A stretch of DNA of 64,000 bases from PALSA-600 sp963842335 (lineage in GTDB: Bacteria > Actinomycetota > Thermoleophilia > Gaiellales > Gaiellaceae), in contig CAWJGF010000015.1 of assembly GCA_963842335.1 (NCBI GenBank), positions 124,001 through 188,000 of the forward strand. Reading direction: 5' to 3'. Numbering within the stretch: the first letter of the stretch is position 1; every line of letters starts with the position of its first letter. The notes beneath the pieces were generated by a model, which saw only the letters and a list, made by a program, of their open reading frames with translations, searched no databases and was not told where the DNA came from. Positions 19,595 through 27,949 of the stretch are shown piece after piece. The translations under genes and the position numbers were made by a program.

Positions 19595-20506
19595 TTATTC
19601 CTTCACCGCGCCGGCGGAGGCATTCATGATTCGGCGCTGGAAGACGAAGAAGAGGATCGCAACGGGGATCGTCATCAGCATCGATGCCGCGAGCTTCAAG
19701 GGATAGCGGTTGCCGGAGCCGAGTTCCCCGGAGGCGAGCTGCGCGACTCCCTTCGTCAGCGTGTCGAGGCTCGCGCTCTGTGTCGAGATGATGAAGTGCG
19801 ATAGCTCATTCCACGATCCTTGGAATGACAGGATGAAGAGGGTCACGAGGGCTGGACGGGCCATAGGCAGCACAATCGACCAATAGATGCGGAAGAGGCT
19901 CGCGCCGTCGATCCGGGCCGACTCCTCGACGCTGACGGGGATCGACTCGAAGAAATTCTTCATGATGAACACGCCGGCCGCGTCCACCAGCAGCGGGATG
20001 ATCATTCCGTAGTAGGTGTCATAGATCCCGAGCTGCCGGATGATCAGGAACTTCGGGATCAGGAGCACGATGCCCGGCACCGCCATCACGGCCACGATCG
20101 TCGCGAAGGCTGCACCGCGTCCGCGGAACCGAAGACGTGCGAGCGAATAGCCTGCAAGGCTGTCGAGGAACACGCGGAGGAACGTGACGCTCAGCGTCAC
20201 GATCACGGAGTTCTTCACCCACAGGAGAAAATCCTCGCCGACGTAGAGTTCGTGGAATGCGCTGGTCGTCGGCGGGTTCGGGACGAGGGCGAGCGGGTTG
20301 GCGGTCGCGTCCGGCTCCGTCTTGAACGACGTGGCGACCGAGATGACGAACGGGAAGATGTAGACGATTGCGACGGCGATCAGGAAGCTGTAGGTCAGCA
20401 CGCGTCCCACACGACGCCCCCGCACGGCGCGCGCGTCGCTTTTCGCACCGGAGCTTTTTGCACCCGAGCTCTGTGCGCCGGAGCTCCTTGCGCTGATGCT
20501 GCTCAT
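19595..20506 (-). CDS. Sugar ABC transporter permease (MalG type)
   Basis: A 303-residue permease with six membrane spans and the EAA-type loop ESARIDGASLFRIYWSIVLP that docks on the ATPase. The N-terminal tail is odd: SSGAQSSGAKSSGAKS, three near copies of a five- to six-residue unit ahead of the first span, probably a disordered cytoplasmic extension from slippage in repeated GGAGCT-like sequence. Its ATG overlaps the stop of the preceding permease gene (ATGA). Confidence 0.92.
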   Translation of the reverse strand: MSSISARSSGAQSSGAKSSGAKSDARAVRGRRVGRVLTYSFLIAVAIVYIFPFVISVATSFKTEPDATANPLALVPNPPTTSAFHELYVGEDFLLWVKNSVIVTLSVTFLRVFLDSLAGYSLARLRFRGRGAAFATIVAVMAVPGIVLLIPKFLIIRQLGIYDTYYGMIIPLLVDAAGVFIMKNFFESIPVSVEESARIDGASLFRIYWSIVLPMARPALVTLFILSFQGSWNELSHFIISTQSASLDTLTKGVAQLASGELGSGNRYPLKLAASMLMTIPVAILFFVFQRRIMNASAGAVKE

Positions 20507-21642
20507 GGGGCGCCTCCCGGCTCGGCCGACACGACCCGCGACGCGTCTGGGTTGCCGAGGCCCTGCGTCGGCCCGAAGCGGCGCCGTCGAGGCACGCGGT
20601 CCGGGTTGCGAGTGAGAAGCCGCGTCGCGACCGTCAAGAAGACGATGATCGCGAAGAGGATGAAAGCGATCGCAGCGCCGACGCCCCAGTCATTGCTGTT
20701 GAACGACTCGTTGAACGAAAGAAACGCCGGCGTCAACGTCGTGTTCAACGGGCTTCCCTTCGTTCCGACGTAGATCTGGTCGAAGACCTGCCAGGTCCCG
20801 ATGAGACCAAGCGTCACGACCGTGAAGAGCACCGGACGGATCATCGGCACCGTGATGTAGCGGAGCTTCTTCCACTCGGACGCACCGTCGAGCGCCGCCG
20901 CCTCGTTCACCGACTCGTCGATGTGCTGGAGCCCCGCGAGGAAGATCAGCATGAACGTTCCCGACGTCGTGAACACAGCCATGATGATGAAGACGCACAT
21001 CGCGATGCTCGGTCCCGCCAGCCAGTCCCAGTAGCTCACGCCGAGGAAGAACTGGTTCGCGAGCGAGCTCGACTGGTGGACGCCGAACTGGCCGAGGATG
21101 ACGTGGAAGAGGCCGCGCGGGTCGTAGAACCAGGCCGGCCCGGTTGCGCCGAAGAACGACAGGAGCTTGTTGATCACGCCGGCCGGCGAAAAGAGGAAGA
21201 GGAAGATGACAGTGATCGCGACCGAGCTCGTGACCGACGGGAAATAGAACGCGGTTCGGAAGAAGCCGACCCCTTTCACGCGCCTGTTGACGAGGACAGC
21301 CAGGAAGAGCGCAACCGCAGTCTGGATCGGAACGACGAGGACGACGTAGTAGACGTTGTTGCGGATCGACGTGCCGAAGTTGTTCTGATCGAGTCCGGGC
21401 GTTGTCAGCAGATGGCGGTAGTTCGCGAGGCCGACGTAGTGCGCGTTCGCGCCGAAGGGGCTGCCGTTGCCGTTCCAGTCGGAGACGCTCACCCAGGCCG
21501 CCATGATGATCGGCACCACGAGGAACACCCCGAGAATGAGGATTACGGGAGCAAGGAAGAGCCAGCCAGCCGCCGCCTGATGCCCCCGGATTCCGGGTTC
21601 CCGCCACCGCCACCAACGGCCTCCCGCGACGCGCGTCGCCAC
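20503..21642 (-). CDS. Sugar ABC transporter permease (MalF type)
   Basis: A 379-residue permease with an early span (AAGWLFLAPVILILGVFLVV) and a long periplasmic stretch before the core spans, as in MalF-like subunits. The EAA loop reads EAAALDGASEWKKLRYITVP. GTG 21642 follows a GGAGGGCGAGAG Shine-Dalgarno. A strong hairpin (21682-21713) lies between the binding-protein gene and this gene, a usual way to make more binding protein than permease. Confidence 0.92.
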   Translation of the reverse strand: MATRVAGGRWWRWREPGIRGHQAAAGWLFLAPVILILGVFLVVPIIMAAWVSVSDWNGNGSPFGANAHYVGLANYRHLLTTPGLDQNNFGTSIRNNVYYVVLVVPIQTAVALFLAVLVNRRVKGVGFFRTAFYFPSVTSSVAITVIFLFLFSPAGVINKLLSFFGATGPAWFYDPRGLFHVILGQFGVHQSSSLANQFFLGVSYWDWLAGPSIAMCVFIIMAVFTTSGTFMLIFLAGLQHIDESVNEAAALDGASEWKKLRYITVPMIRPVLFTVVTLGLIGTWQVFDQIYVGTKGSPLNTTLTPAFLSFNESFNSNDWGVGAAIAFILFAIIVFLTVATRLLTRNPDRVPRRRRFGPTQGLGNPDASRVVSAEPGGAP

Positions 21643-21681
21643 CTCTCGCCCTCCTTCCTCGTCCGTGGGATGTCGGGCGTT

Positions 21682-21713
21682 GCCCGCCGGCGGATCGATC
21701 GCCGCCGGCGGGC
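21682..21713 (-). terminator. Intra-operon hairpin after the binding-protein gene
   Basis: A perfect 12-bp stem (21682-21693 with 21702-21713) with the 8-nt loop ATCGATCG. It sits 28 bases after the binding-protein stop and before the permease genes. There is no T-run on the minus strand, so partial termination or 3'-end protection of the binding-protein mRNA is likelier than full stop. Confidence 0.65.
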
Positions 21714-21741
21714 TCCACCGCTTCGTCTGGCCGGAACGTTC

Positions 21742-22980
21742 TTACTTCAGGATCGACTGCAGCTCGCCGTTGACCCGGTTCAGGATCGACTTCGGATCGG
21801 TCGACGGAAGTGCCTGCAGCTGCTGGTTGAAGTCACCGAGGACGGTCGCGATGTCCGGGACCGTCGGGATGCTCGTCGAGTAGTCGGCACCCGCGAGGAA
21901 TGCCGCGTACTGCGGATAGAGCTTCTTCCACTCCTTCGCGTCGGCCTTGACCGACGGCATCACGCCGAAGGCCTTCGCGTTGCCCATTTCGACCTTTGTG
22001 GCGGTGAGGTACGAGATCGCTGCCATCGCTTCGGCCTTGTTCTTCGACGCCGCAGCGAGACCCCACCCGCCGTCGTACTGGAGCGTTCCCTTCTTCCCGG
22101 TCGGGCCTGCGGGGAGCTCGACAGCCTTCCAGGGGACGGTCGGGTAGTCGGCCTTCATCGCGCCGGAGATCCAGTTGCCCTCGATCGTCATGGCGCATTC
22201 CTTCTTCCCGAAGCCCTCGCCGCCCCAGCCGGCGCCGATCTGGTTCGTCAGCTTCATCGAGCCGGCCTTGATCATCGACTTCACGAAGTTGAAGGCGGTG
22301 ACGTTGGCCTTGCTGTTGACCGTGGCCGTCTTCCCGTCCTTCGAGACGAGCCAGCCACCGGCCTGGAGCATGAAGACGCCGAGCCGATGGAACTCGGGGT
22401 TCGTGCAGAGGCCGACCTGGCCGTTACGTGTGAGCTTCTTCGCCACCGCGGCCAGCTGCTTCCAGGTCGTTGGGTAGTCCTTGCTCGTCAGGTGCGCTCC
22501 CTTCCAGGAGTTGGTGTTGACGACGAGCGCGAGCGTTGAGAAATCCTTCGGCGCTGCATACAGGTGGCCCTGGTACGTGTAGGCGGCGCGCAGACTCGGA
22601 TAGAAGGACTTGACGTTCTTCAGCGTGTCGAGCGGCGCGAGGTCGCCTGCCTTCGCGTAGGTCGCAACCTGGTCGTTGCCGAGGTAGAAGATGTCCGCCG
22701 GGTTGCCCGAGGCGAAGCCCTGGGCGAGTTGCTGCCCGAGGTCGGAGGCGGCGATCACGTTCAACTGGATGCCCGTCTGCTTGGTGAACGCCTTGGCGGC
22801 GTTGGTGACGGCGAACGTCTCCGCGGGGCCGGAGCTCCCGATCAGAGCCGTGATCGTCGTTGCCTTTTCGTTCTTTTGCGACCCGAGGGCCGTGCCAGCC
22901 GTGACGGCGAGCGCGACGACCACGGCAAGCAGGAGCAAGGCCGTCGAGCGATTGATGCCGGATTTCCGATGTGCCTTCAC
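21742..22980 (-). CDS. Extracellular sugar-binding protein of the ABC importer
   Basis: A 412-residue family-1 solute-binding protein. Residues 1-33 are a signal peptide (TALLLLAVVVALAVTAGTALG) without a lipobox cysteine, followed by mature sequence with typical SBP segments (GNPADIFYLGNDQVATYAK, KKECAMTIEGNWISGAMK). It should capture an oligo- or disaccharide outside the membrane. GTG 22980 follows AAGGAGGAACGTTGCA, a strong Shine-Dalgarno. Transcription starts at the promoter at 23107-23134 and is presumably blocked by the LacI-type regulator at 23075-23088. Confidence 0.92.
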   Translation of the reverse strand: MKAHRKSGINRSTALLLLAVVVALAVTAGTALGSQKNEKATTITALIGSSGPAETFAVTNAAKAFTKQTGIQLNVIAASDLGQQLAQGFASGNPADIFYLGNDQVATYAKAGDLAPLDTLKNVKSFYPSLRAAYTYQGHLYAAPKDFSTLALVVNTNSWKGAHLTSKDYPTTWKQLAAVAKKLTRNGQVGLCTNPEFHRLGVFMLQAGGWLVSKDGKTATVNSKANVTAFNFVKSMIKAGSMKLTNQIGAGWGGEGFGKKECAMTIEGNWISGAMKADYPTVPWKAVELPAGPTGKKGTLQYDGGWGLAAASKNKAEAMAAISYLTATKVEMGNAKAFGVMPSVKADAKEWKKLYPQYAAFLAGADYSTSIPTVPDIATVLGDFNQQLQALPSTDPKSILNRVNGELQSILK

Positions 22981-23074
22981 TGCAACGTTCCTCCTTCGAG
23001 CTATCGAGAACGGCGCAGGAGCCGGTCGTCGCGTTCGCCGAGCGGCTCCGCAGCGATCACACGCGTCCTCTGGT

Positions 23075-23088
23075 TGGAAGCGCTTTCA
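23075..23088. promoter_or_regulatory. LacI-family operator 1
   Basis: TGGAAGCGCTTTCA, a near-perfect palindrome around the central CG with the AAGCGCTT core usual for LacI/GalR operators. It lies about 20 bases downstream of the minus-strand -10 box of the sugar operon, so bound repressor would block transcription. Confidence 0.8.
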
Positions 23089-23106
23089 GGAACAGGGGGC
23101 GGCGAG

Positions 23107-23134
23107 ATTATGCCTCCATCTTCAGGAAAGTCAA
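23107..23134 (-). promoter_or_regulatory. Sigma70-type promoter of the sugar ABC operon
   Basis: On the minus strand, -35 TTGACT (23134-23129) and -10 CATAAT (23112-23107) are separated by 16 bp. The -35 belongs to a 9-bp inverted repeat (23127-23135 with 23145-23153) whose other arm gives TTGACT on the plus strand and may serve the divergent lacI-type gene, although its -10 is poor (CACAAA, 23169-23174). Confidence 0.7.
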
Positions 23135-23184
23135 GCCTTACACCCTTGACTTTCGACCTTGTCGCAGGCACAAAGGTATTCCCA

Positions 23185-24207
23185 ATGGAAGCGTTTCCTA
23201 GACCTGCCGCTCGAATCGCCGACGTCGCCGCGCGGGCGGGCGTCGGGATCGCCACGGTTTCCCGTGTCGTCAACGACCGAGGGAACGTCGCCACGGCAAC
23301 CCGCGAGCGGGTGCTCGAGGCGATCCGAACGCTCGAATACCGCCCGAGCTCGGTCGCCCAGAACCTCTCGCTCAAGCGCACGCTCGTTGTCGGGGTGGTG
23401 CTGCCGTTCCTGACGGAGGCCTCGCCGATCGAGCGGGTCCGCGGCATCGTGACGGCCCTCGCGTCCTCGCCCTACGACCTCGCGCTCTATGACGTCGAGT
23501 CGGCAGATCGGCAGCAACGCGCGTTCCGTCTGCTCTCCGACGCCCATCGGACGGACGGCCTACTCGTCGTCTCCCTGATTCCACCGGACGAGGAGGTCCG
23601 ACGGCTCAGAGCCGAGGCGATCCCATGCGTGCTCATCGACGCGCGGCATGACGGGCTCCCAAGTGTGGTGATCGACGACGTCGCGGGCGGCAAGCTCGCG
23701 ACGCAGTATCTACTCGACCTCGGTCACCGCCGGATCGCGTTCATCGGCGACAAGCCGGCTGACCCCTTCCGCTTCCAGTCGAGCCGCGACCGGACGACCG
23801 GGTACAAACAGGCTCTCGAGGCCGTGCGTGTCCCGATCCGTCCCGACTACGTGCGCAAGGGGACCCAGAGCCGCCATGTCGCGCGAAGCATCGCGGACGA
23901 GTTGCTCCGGCTCCCCGAGCCGCCGACTGCGATTTTCGCCGCGTCGGACGTCCAGGCGCTCGGCGTGCTCGAAGCCGCGCGCGCGCTGCGGGTTGACGTG
24001 CCCGAGCAGCTGTCGGTCATCGGGTTCGACGACATCGAGATTGCCTCGTACGTCGGGCTGACCACGGTCCGTCAGCGACTCTTCGAGAGCGGTCGTCGGG
24101 GCGCCGAACTGCTCCTTCAGGCGCTTGCCGGGGAGCCGGCTCCCGTACACGTGGAGACCCTGCCGCTCGACCTCGTCGTCCGCAGCACGACTCGCCCGAT
24201 TCGCTGA
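23185..24207 (+). CDS. LacI-family transcriptional regulator
   Basis: About 340 residues: an N-terminal HTH (RIADVAARAGVGIATVSRVV, residues about 10-29) with hinge helix SVAQNLSL, then a periplasmic-binding-protein-like effector domain (GVVLPFLTEASP to the end, with SVIGFDDIEIASY). It should repress the divergent sugar importer until a sugar binds. ATG 23185 gives the normal N-terminus; the frame is open far upstream but that part is not protein-like. Two operators flank the intergenic region, one over the start codon. Confidence 0.93.
   Translation: MEAFPRPAARIADVAARAGVGIATVSRVVNDRGNVATATRERVLEAIRTLEYRPSSVAQNLSLKRTLVVGVVLPFLTEASPIERVRGIVTALASSPYDLALYDVESADRQQRAFRLLSDAHRTDGLLVVSLIPPDEEVRRLRAEAIPCVLIDARHDGLPSVVIDDVAGGKLATQYLLDLGHRRIAFIGDKPADPFRFQSSRDRTTGYKQALEAVRVPIRPDYVRKGTQSRHVARSIADELLRLPEPPTAIFAASDVQALGVLEAARALRVDVPEQLSVIGFDDIEIASYVGLTTVRQRLFESGRRGAELLLQALAGEPAPVHVETLPLDLVVRSTTRPIR
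23186..23199. promoter_or_regulatory. LacI-family operator 2, overlapping the regulator start codon
   Basis: TGGAAGCGTTTCCT matches operator 1 at most positions and overlaps codons 1-5 of the regulator gene, so the protein probably represses its own synthesis. The two operators are 111 bp centre to centre, compatible with looping. Confidence 0.75.
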
Positions 24208-24229
24208 CCACCCGATTACGATAAAGCCG

Positions 24230-24601
24230 ATGGGTGCGCACGACGTCGAAGTCGCGACCCGATTCCTCAGAGCGGTGGGAGCGGCTGCGACAAGCGGTGA
24301 CCGTGAGCCGGTGTACCCGCTTGTCGCCAAGGATGTGGAATGGATCACCCCGGAGCGAACCTTGCGCGGGGTCGACGACATTCGGGAGCATCTGATCTGG
24401 GGTTTCCCGCCGGAGCACCTCGACGTCGAGCTCGCGATCGGCGAGGTTGTCGACCTCGGCGACGGTGCCGTCAGATCGGAAATCGTCCACGTCTATCGGT
24501 GGAAGGAGACTGGCGAAGTCGCCCACGAGCGTCGCCGACGGATCGAACTGACGGTTCGCGACGGCAAGATCAGCCGATACGAGATGCGCGTCGTCGGATA
24601 G
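24230..24601 (+). CDS. SnoaL-like / NTF2-fold protein
   Basis: About 123 residues. The sequence pattern (VATRFLRAVGAAATSGDREP, VYPLVAKDVEWITPE, a long set of strands ending ISRYEMRVV) matches the cone-shaped SnoaL-like polyketide cyclase or ketosteroid-isomerase fold. Catalytic function is unknown; many such proteins are small-molecule binders. ATG 24230 is 7 bases after TACGAT, hence probably leaderless. It follows the LacI-type gene by 22 bases but is unlikely to be part of sugar metabolism. Confidence 0.75.
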   Translation: MGAHDVEVATRFLRAVGAAATSGDREPVYPLVAKDVEWITPERTLRGVDDIREHLIWGFPPEHLDVELAIGEVVDLGDGAVRSEIVHVYRWKETGEVAHERRRRIELTVRDGKISRYEMRVVG

Positions 24602-24609
24602 GTCGGGCT

Positions 24610-24909
24610 CTAGCCGAAGCCGAGGATGAACTTCGCGTCCTCGGACATCTTGTCCGGAGTCCACGGAGGCTCGAAGGTGAGCTCGCTCTCCACGTCCTCG
24701 ACGCCAGGGATCTCGCGCACGACGCGCTCGATGTCCTCCTGGATCATCTGGCCTGCTGGGCAGCCCATCGACGTCAGGGTGTAAGTGACCTTCGCCTTCG
24801 GCCCGTCGACCTCGGCGTCGTAGAACAGACCGAGCTCGACGATGTCCATCCCGAGCTCAGGATCCTCGACCTGGCGCAGCGCTTCGACGACATCTTCCTT
24901 GGTAGGCAT
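24610..24909 (-). CDS. MIP18/PaaD-type metal-sulfur cluster assembly factor
   Basis: A 99-residue DUF59 protein. The family helps mature Fe-S proteins (SufT/PaaD/MIP18 group). The typical first half (VEDPELGMDIVELGLFYDA) and the TSMGCPAGQMIQED segment with its conserved cysteine are present, and the C-terminus has FEPPWTPDKMSEDAK, as in many actinobacterial members. It has its own TAGCCT box 6 bases before the ATG, and is 9 bases from the FBPase stop, so it may be read both with and without the operon upstream. Confidence 0.9.
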   Translation of the reverse strand: MPTKEDVVEALRQVEDPELGMDIVELGLFYDAEVDGPKAKVTYTLTSMGCPAGQMIQEDIERVVREIPGVEDVESELTFEPPWTPDKMSEDAKFILGFG

Positions 24910-24918
24910 GTCCGCAGG

Positions 24919-25905
24919 CTAGCTCAGACGGACTTCCTCGCGGCGGTCGCGCGCGAAGAAGTGAATGCCGTCGACGAAACGCACCCAGTTGCAACGCGTG
25001 CACATCACGAGCGAATGGGTGCGCGCCGAGTCGGCAAGGAATCGGACGCCGCTCAGCAGGTCGCCGTTCGAGACTCCGGTCGCGACCACGATCACCTCCT
25101 GCGGGGCGAGGTCGTCGATCGTGAACACACGCTCGACGTCCTCGATCCCGTGCGCCTGCGCCTCGGCGATCTCGGCGCGGCGCGTCGGCCACAGTTGCGC
25201 CTGCAGCTCACCGCCGAGGCAGCGAAGGGCAGCGGCGGCGAGGACGGCCTGCCTCGTGCCGCCGATCCCGATCGCCAGATGGTCGTTCGTGCCGCGCACA
25301 GCCGCGCTGATCGACGCGGTCACATCACCGTCCTGGATCAGCTTGATGCGCGCGCCCGACGCCCGGATCTCCTCGATCAGATCGTGATGGCGGGGCCGGT
25401 CGAGAACGATGGCCGTCACATCGTTGACCATGCGCCCGAACGCTTCCGCAATCGACCGGACATTGTCACCGACGGGCCGGTCGAGCGAGATCGTGCCGCG
25501 GGCGCGCGGGCCGACCGCCATCTTCCGCATGTACATGTCGGGCAGCGAGGGCATGGAGCCGCGCGGAGCGGCCGCAATCATCGAGATCGCGTTGGTACCG
25601 CCGCGGGCGACGACGTTGCGGCCCTCGAGCGGATCGAGGGCCAGGTCGTACTCCTCCCCGCCCGCGCCGACGATCGATCCGGCGGCCAGCTGCTCGGCCC
25701 CTTCCGCTGCGCCGATCACGACCTGCCCGCTGATCGGCATTCGCTCGAGCGCGATCCGCGCACCCGTGAACGCTGCCTCCTCGGCAGCGTCCGTGTCCGC
25801 CCGGCCGAGCCAGCGGGCGGCTGCAAGCGACGCGCGCTCGGTGACGCGCGCGAAGGTCTCACATTGACACGGCCGCCGGCCCTCTTCTGACGCAGCCTCC
25901 GTCAC
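24919..25905 (-). CDS. glpX: Class II fructose-1,6-bisphosphatase (GlpX)
   Basis: About 328 residues. GlpX converts fructose-1,6-bisphosphate to fructose-6-phosphate in gluconeogenesis. The metal-binding DPLEGRN motif, the VIGAAEGAE strand, YMRKMAVGP and IGIGGTRQAVLAAAALRCLGG typify the family. It ends with an unusual cysteine-bearing tail (VMCTRCNWVRFVDG). GTG 25905 overlaps the kinase stop as GTGA. Its coupling to the 2-phosphoglycerate kinase and cDPG synthetase genes suggests control of lower-glycolysis flux. Confidence 0.9.
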   Translation of the reverse strand: MTEAASEEGRRPCQCETFARVTERASLAAARWLGRADTDAAEEAAFTGARIALERMPISGQVVIGAAEGAEQLAAGSIVGAGGEEYDLALDPLEGRNVVARGGTNAISMIAAAPRGSMPSLPDMYMRKMAVGPRARGTISLDRPVGDNVRSIAEAFGRMVNDVTAIVLDRPRHHDLIEEIRASGARIKLIQDGDVTASISAAVRGTNDHLAIGIGGTRQAVLAAAALRCLGGELQAQLWPTRRAEIAEAQAHGIEDVERVFTIDDLAPQEVIVVATGVSNGDLLSGVRFLADSARTHSLVMCTRCNWVRFVDGIHFFARDRREEVRLS

Positions 25906-26804
25906 GCGACCTTCGATCGCTCGAAAGCCTGCATCACGAGCTCGATCACGGTGTCGATCGTGCGTTCCACGTTCGCATTCTCGACCACGGGGACATTCTC
26001 GCGGCGGGCTCGCCCGACGATGTAGGTCTGCACACGGCGAATGTCGGGCAGGCGCGCCAGATACTTGTCCATCGCGCGGATGCCACCGGTCGCGACGTCG
26101 CGAACGTGGAAGTGCATGCGATGCACGTCCTCGTCGGCGATCTCGACGACGACGTGCACGAGCAGCGCTCCCTCGAGCTCGGCCGGCAGCAACCCTGGTA
26201 CGAGATGAACTCCTTCGAGCACCATCGACCATCCTTCTGTCAACGAGCGCCTGATCGCCGCGTCGACGCCGACGCACACGTGCCGGGACTGGTCGACGAA
26301 GCCGACGATCGCCGGATCGCCCGTCACCTCGTCGTCCAATGCCTCGCCGGCTTCGAAGCTCGAGTAGTGGATCGTCGGCATGAATTCGCGGGAGAAAAAG
26401 GCCCGCATGGTCTGCCGGATGAAATCGGTCGAAGCGACGCGTGTGATCCCCAGGCGGTGTGCGACCTCTGCCGCGACGGTCGACTTGCCGGTCCCGGTCG
26501 AACCGCCGATCAACACGATGATCGGGATGTCGAGCGTCTGCAGGTCGGAGAGCCTTCGCAAGCGGTCGGTCGCGCGCTTACCCTCCTCCTGGCCGAGGAT
26601 CTCCTGCGCAAGGGCCTCGAGACGCTCGACCTCGACCGATGTCGCACCGCGTTCGGCCAGGTCGAGCTCCACCCGGCGGGCGAGCTGATAGGCGCGGTCG
26701 GCCGGGACGCCCGCTGCGATCAGCGCACGCGCCATCAAGCCCTTCGAGTACGGGAGGTCATCGTCGCCCAGCGGCAGTGGCTCGCCGTGGCGGGGCTGGC
26801 TCAC
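25902..26804 (-). CDS. 2-phosphoglycerate kinase-like protein (ATP-cone plus P-loop kinase)
   Basis: About 300 residues. Residues about 15-85 form an ATP-cone-like domain (PYSKGLMARALIAAGVPADR), followed by a P-loop kinase with Walker A GGSTGTGKST near residue 107 and a downstream VLEGVHLVPG segment. This is the architecture of archaeal 2-phosphoglycerate kinase, which makes 2,3-diphosphoglycerate. GTG 26804 overlaps the stop of the cDPG synthetase-like gene (GTGA), so substrate and product enzymes are encoded side by side. Enzyme activity in this organism is inferred from architecture and context. Confidence 0.85.
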   Translation of the reverse strand: MSQPRHGEPLPLGDDDLPYSKGLMARALIAAGVPADRAYQLARRVELDLAERGATSVEVERLEALAQEILGQEEGKRATDRLRRLSDLQTLDIPIIVLIGGSTGTGKSTVAAEVAHRLGITRVASTDFIRQTMRAFFSREFMPTIHYSSFEAGEALDDEVTGDPAIVGFVDQSRHVCVGVDAAIRRSLTEGWSMVLEGVHLVPGLLPAELEGALLVHVVVEIADEDVHRMHFHVRDVATGGIRAMDKYLARLPDIRRVQTYIVGRARRENVPVVENANVERTIDTVIELVMQAFERSKVA

Positions 26805-27949
26805 ACCCGTACCCGGTCGTCGACGAGGGCGAGCAGTTCCGCGTCGAGGTCTCCGTCGAGCGCGACCACGTCGTTGGCGGCCGCGACGACTCGCTTGCCG
26901 GCGGCGAGCGCATGCTCGGCGACGACGTCGATTGCCGCCGCCTTGATCTCGACGAGGTAGGTGTCGGCCTCCACCGTCTCGAGCTCGCGCCGCAGTGCTG
27001 CGCGGTCGGCGAGGTTCGACGAGACGTGCACGACGTCGGCTTCGAGGTGCGCCACGTCGGTCGCGCCGGCGGTGAAGACCGCGACGCGACCCTCGAGTGG
27101 CTCGGTTGCACGCAGCCGAAGCGTGGTCGCGATCGCCCCGTCCACCTGGCAATTCACAGCAACGACGACGTCCGAGATCAATCTGCGGTACGTGTTGAGA
27201 TAGGCATCGGCGTCCTGGCCGGGGCCGACCACCAGCACCCGGTGATCGACGGCGATCGGTGGAATGGCGGCACCGGAGCCGTCGAAGACGACGACGTCCG
27301 GGCCGCGGGCGGCGGCAAGCCGTGCTCCCTCCGCGACATTCGAATCGAACACGGCTCCTGCCAGCCCGCCGCCGGCGCGACGGCAGCCGATCGTGGTCAC
27401 GCCGCAGAGTACCGCCGTCTCGAGGTGGTCGGACGCCGCGTGCCGGCCGGCGCGTGCGAGCGCGACGAGCTCTGCGATTCCCTGCGGTGTCTCGATGATC
27501 TCCGGCGCGGGCGGCCCGCCCCGGCCCATCGCGACGACGACGACGTCATGGTCACGGTCGAGGAGCCGAGCGAGATGTCCCGTGACGGCGGTCTTGCCGA
27601 CTCGCTTGCCGGTTCCGATCACGGCGATCGACGGCAATTCGAATGGCGCGAACTGCGGGGGGTCGAAGCGGAAGTCGGCGCCGACGTACGGTAGGCCTTC
27701 AGCGAGCACCCGGGAGACCCAGCGGAATCGCTCCGCCGGTCCGAGCACCGGCTCGTCCGAGAGGTCGACGACGATCTCGGCGCCCTCGAAGCCCGAGACG
27801 AGCGGAACGCCGTAGTCGGCGTCGTCACGCAGTTTCTCGGTGCCCCCGACCATGATGGCACCGACGAAGTCGTAGGGCAGCGCGGCGAGTGCGTCGCGCA
27901 CGACCGGCGCGTAGTGCTCTCCGTCGATCAATGCAATCGCACGGGTCAC
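26801..27949 (-). CDS. Cyclic 2,3-diphosphoglycerate synthetase-like protein
   Basis: About 382 residues. In methanogens this enzyme closes 2,3-diphosphoglycerate to the cyclic form with ATP. Visible features: an N-terminal domain starting AIALIDGEHYAPVVRDAL, then a P-loop (GTGKRVGKTAVTGHLAR, about residue 130), a GRGGPPAPE segment and a domain with VVVFDGSGAAIPPI. The length is somewhat below the archaeal enzyme. GTG 27949 overlaps the metallophosphoesterase stop (GTGA). The assignment rests on the pairing with the kinase as well as the sequence pattern; other P-loop ligases are possible. Confidence 0.82.
   Translation of the reverse strand: MTRAIALIDGEHYAPVVRDALAALPYDFVGAIMVGGTEKLRDDADYGVPLVSGFEGAEIVVDLSDEPVLGPAERFRWVSRVLAEGLPYVGADFRFDPPQFAPFELPSIAVIGTGKRVGKTAVTGHLARLLDRDHDVVVVAMGRGGPPAPEIIETPQGIAELVALARAGRHAASDHLETAVLCGVTTIGCRRAGGGLAGAVFDSNVAEGARLAAARGPDVVVFDGSGAAIPPIAVDHRVLVVGPGQDADAYLNTYRRLISDVVVAVNCQVDGAIATTLRLRATEPLEGRVAVFTAGATDVAHLEADVVHVSSNLADRAALRRELETVEADTYLVEIKAAAIDVVAEHALAAGKRVVAAANDVVALDGDLDAELLALVDDRVRV

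Noticed and set aside
22564..23184. Upstream extension of the LacI-type regulator frame
   Set aside because: It is antisense to the binding-protein gene and control region; HTH start at 23185 is normal.
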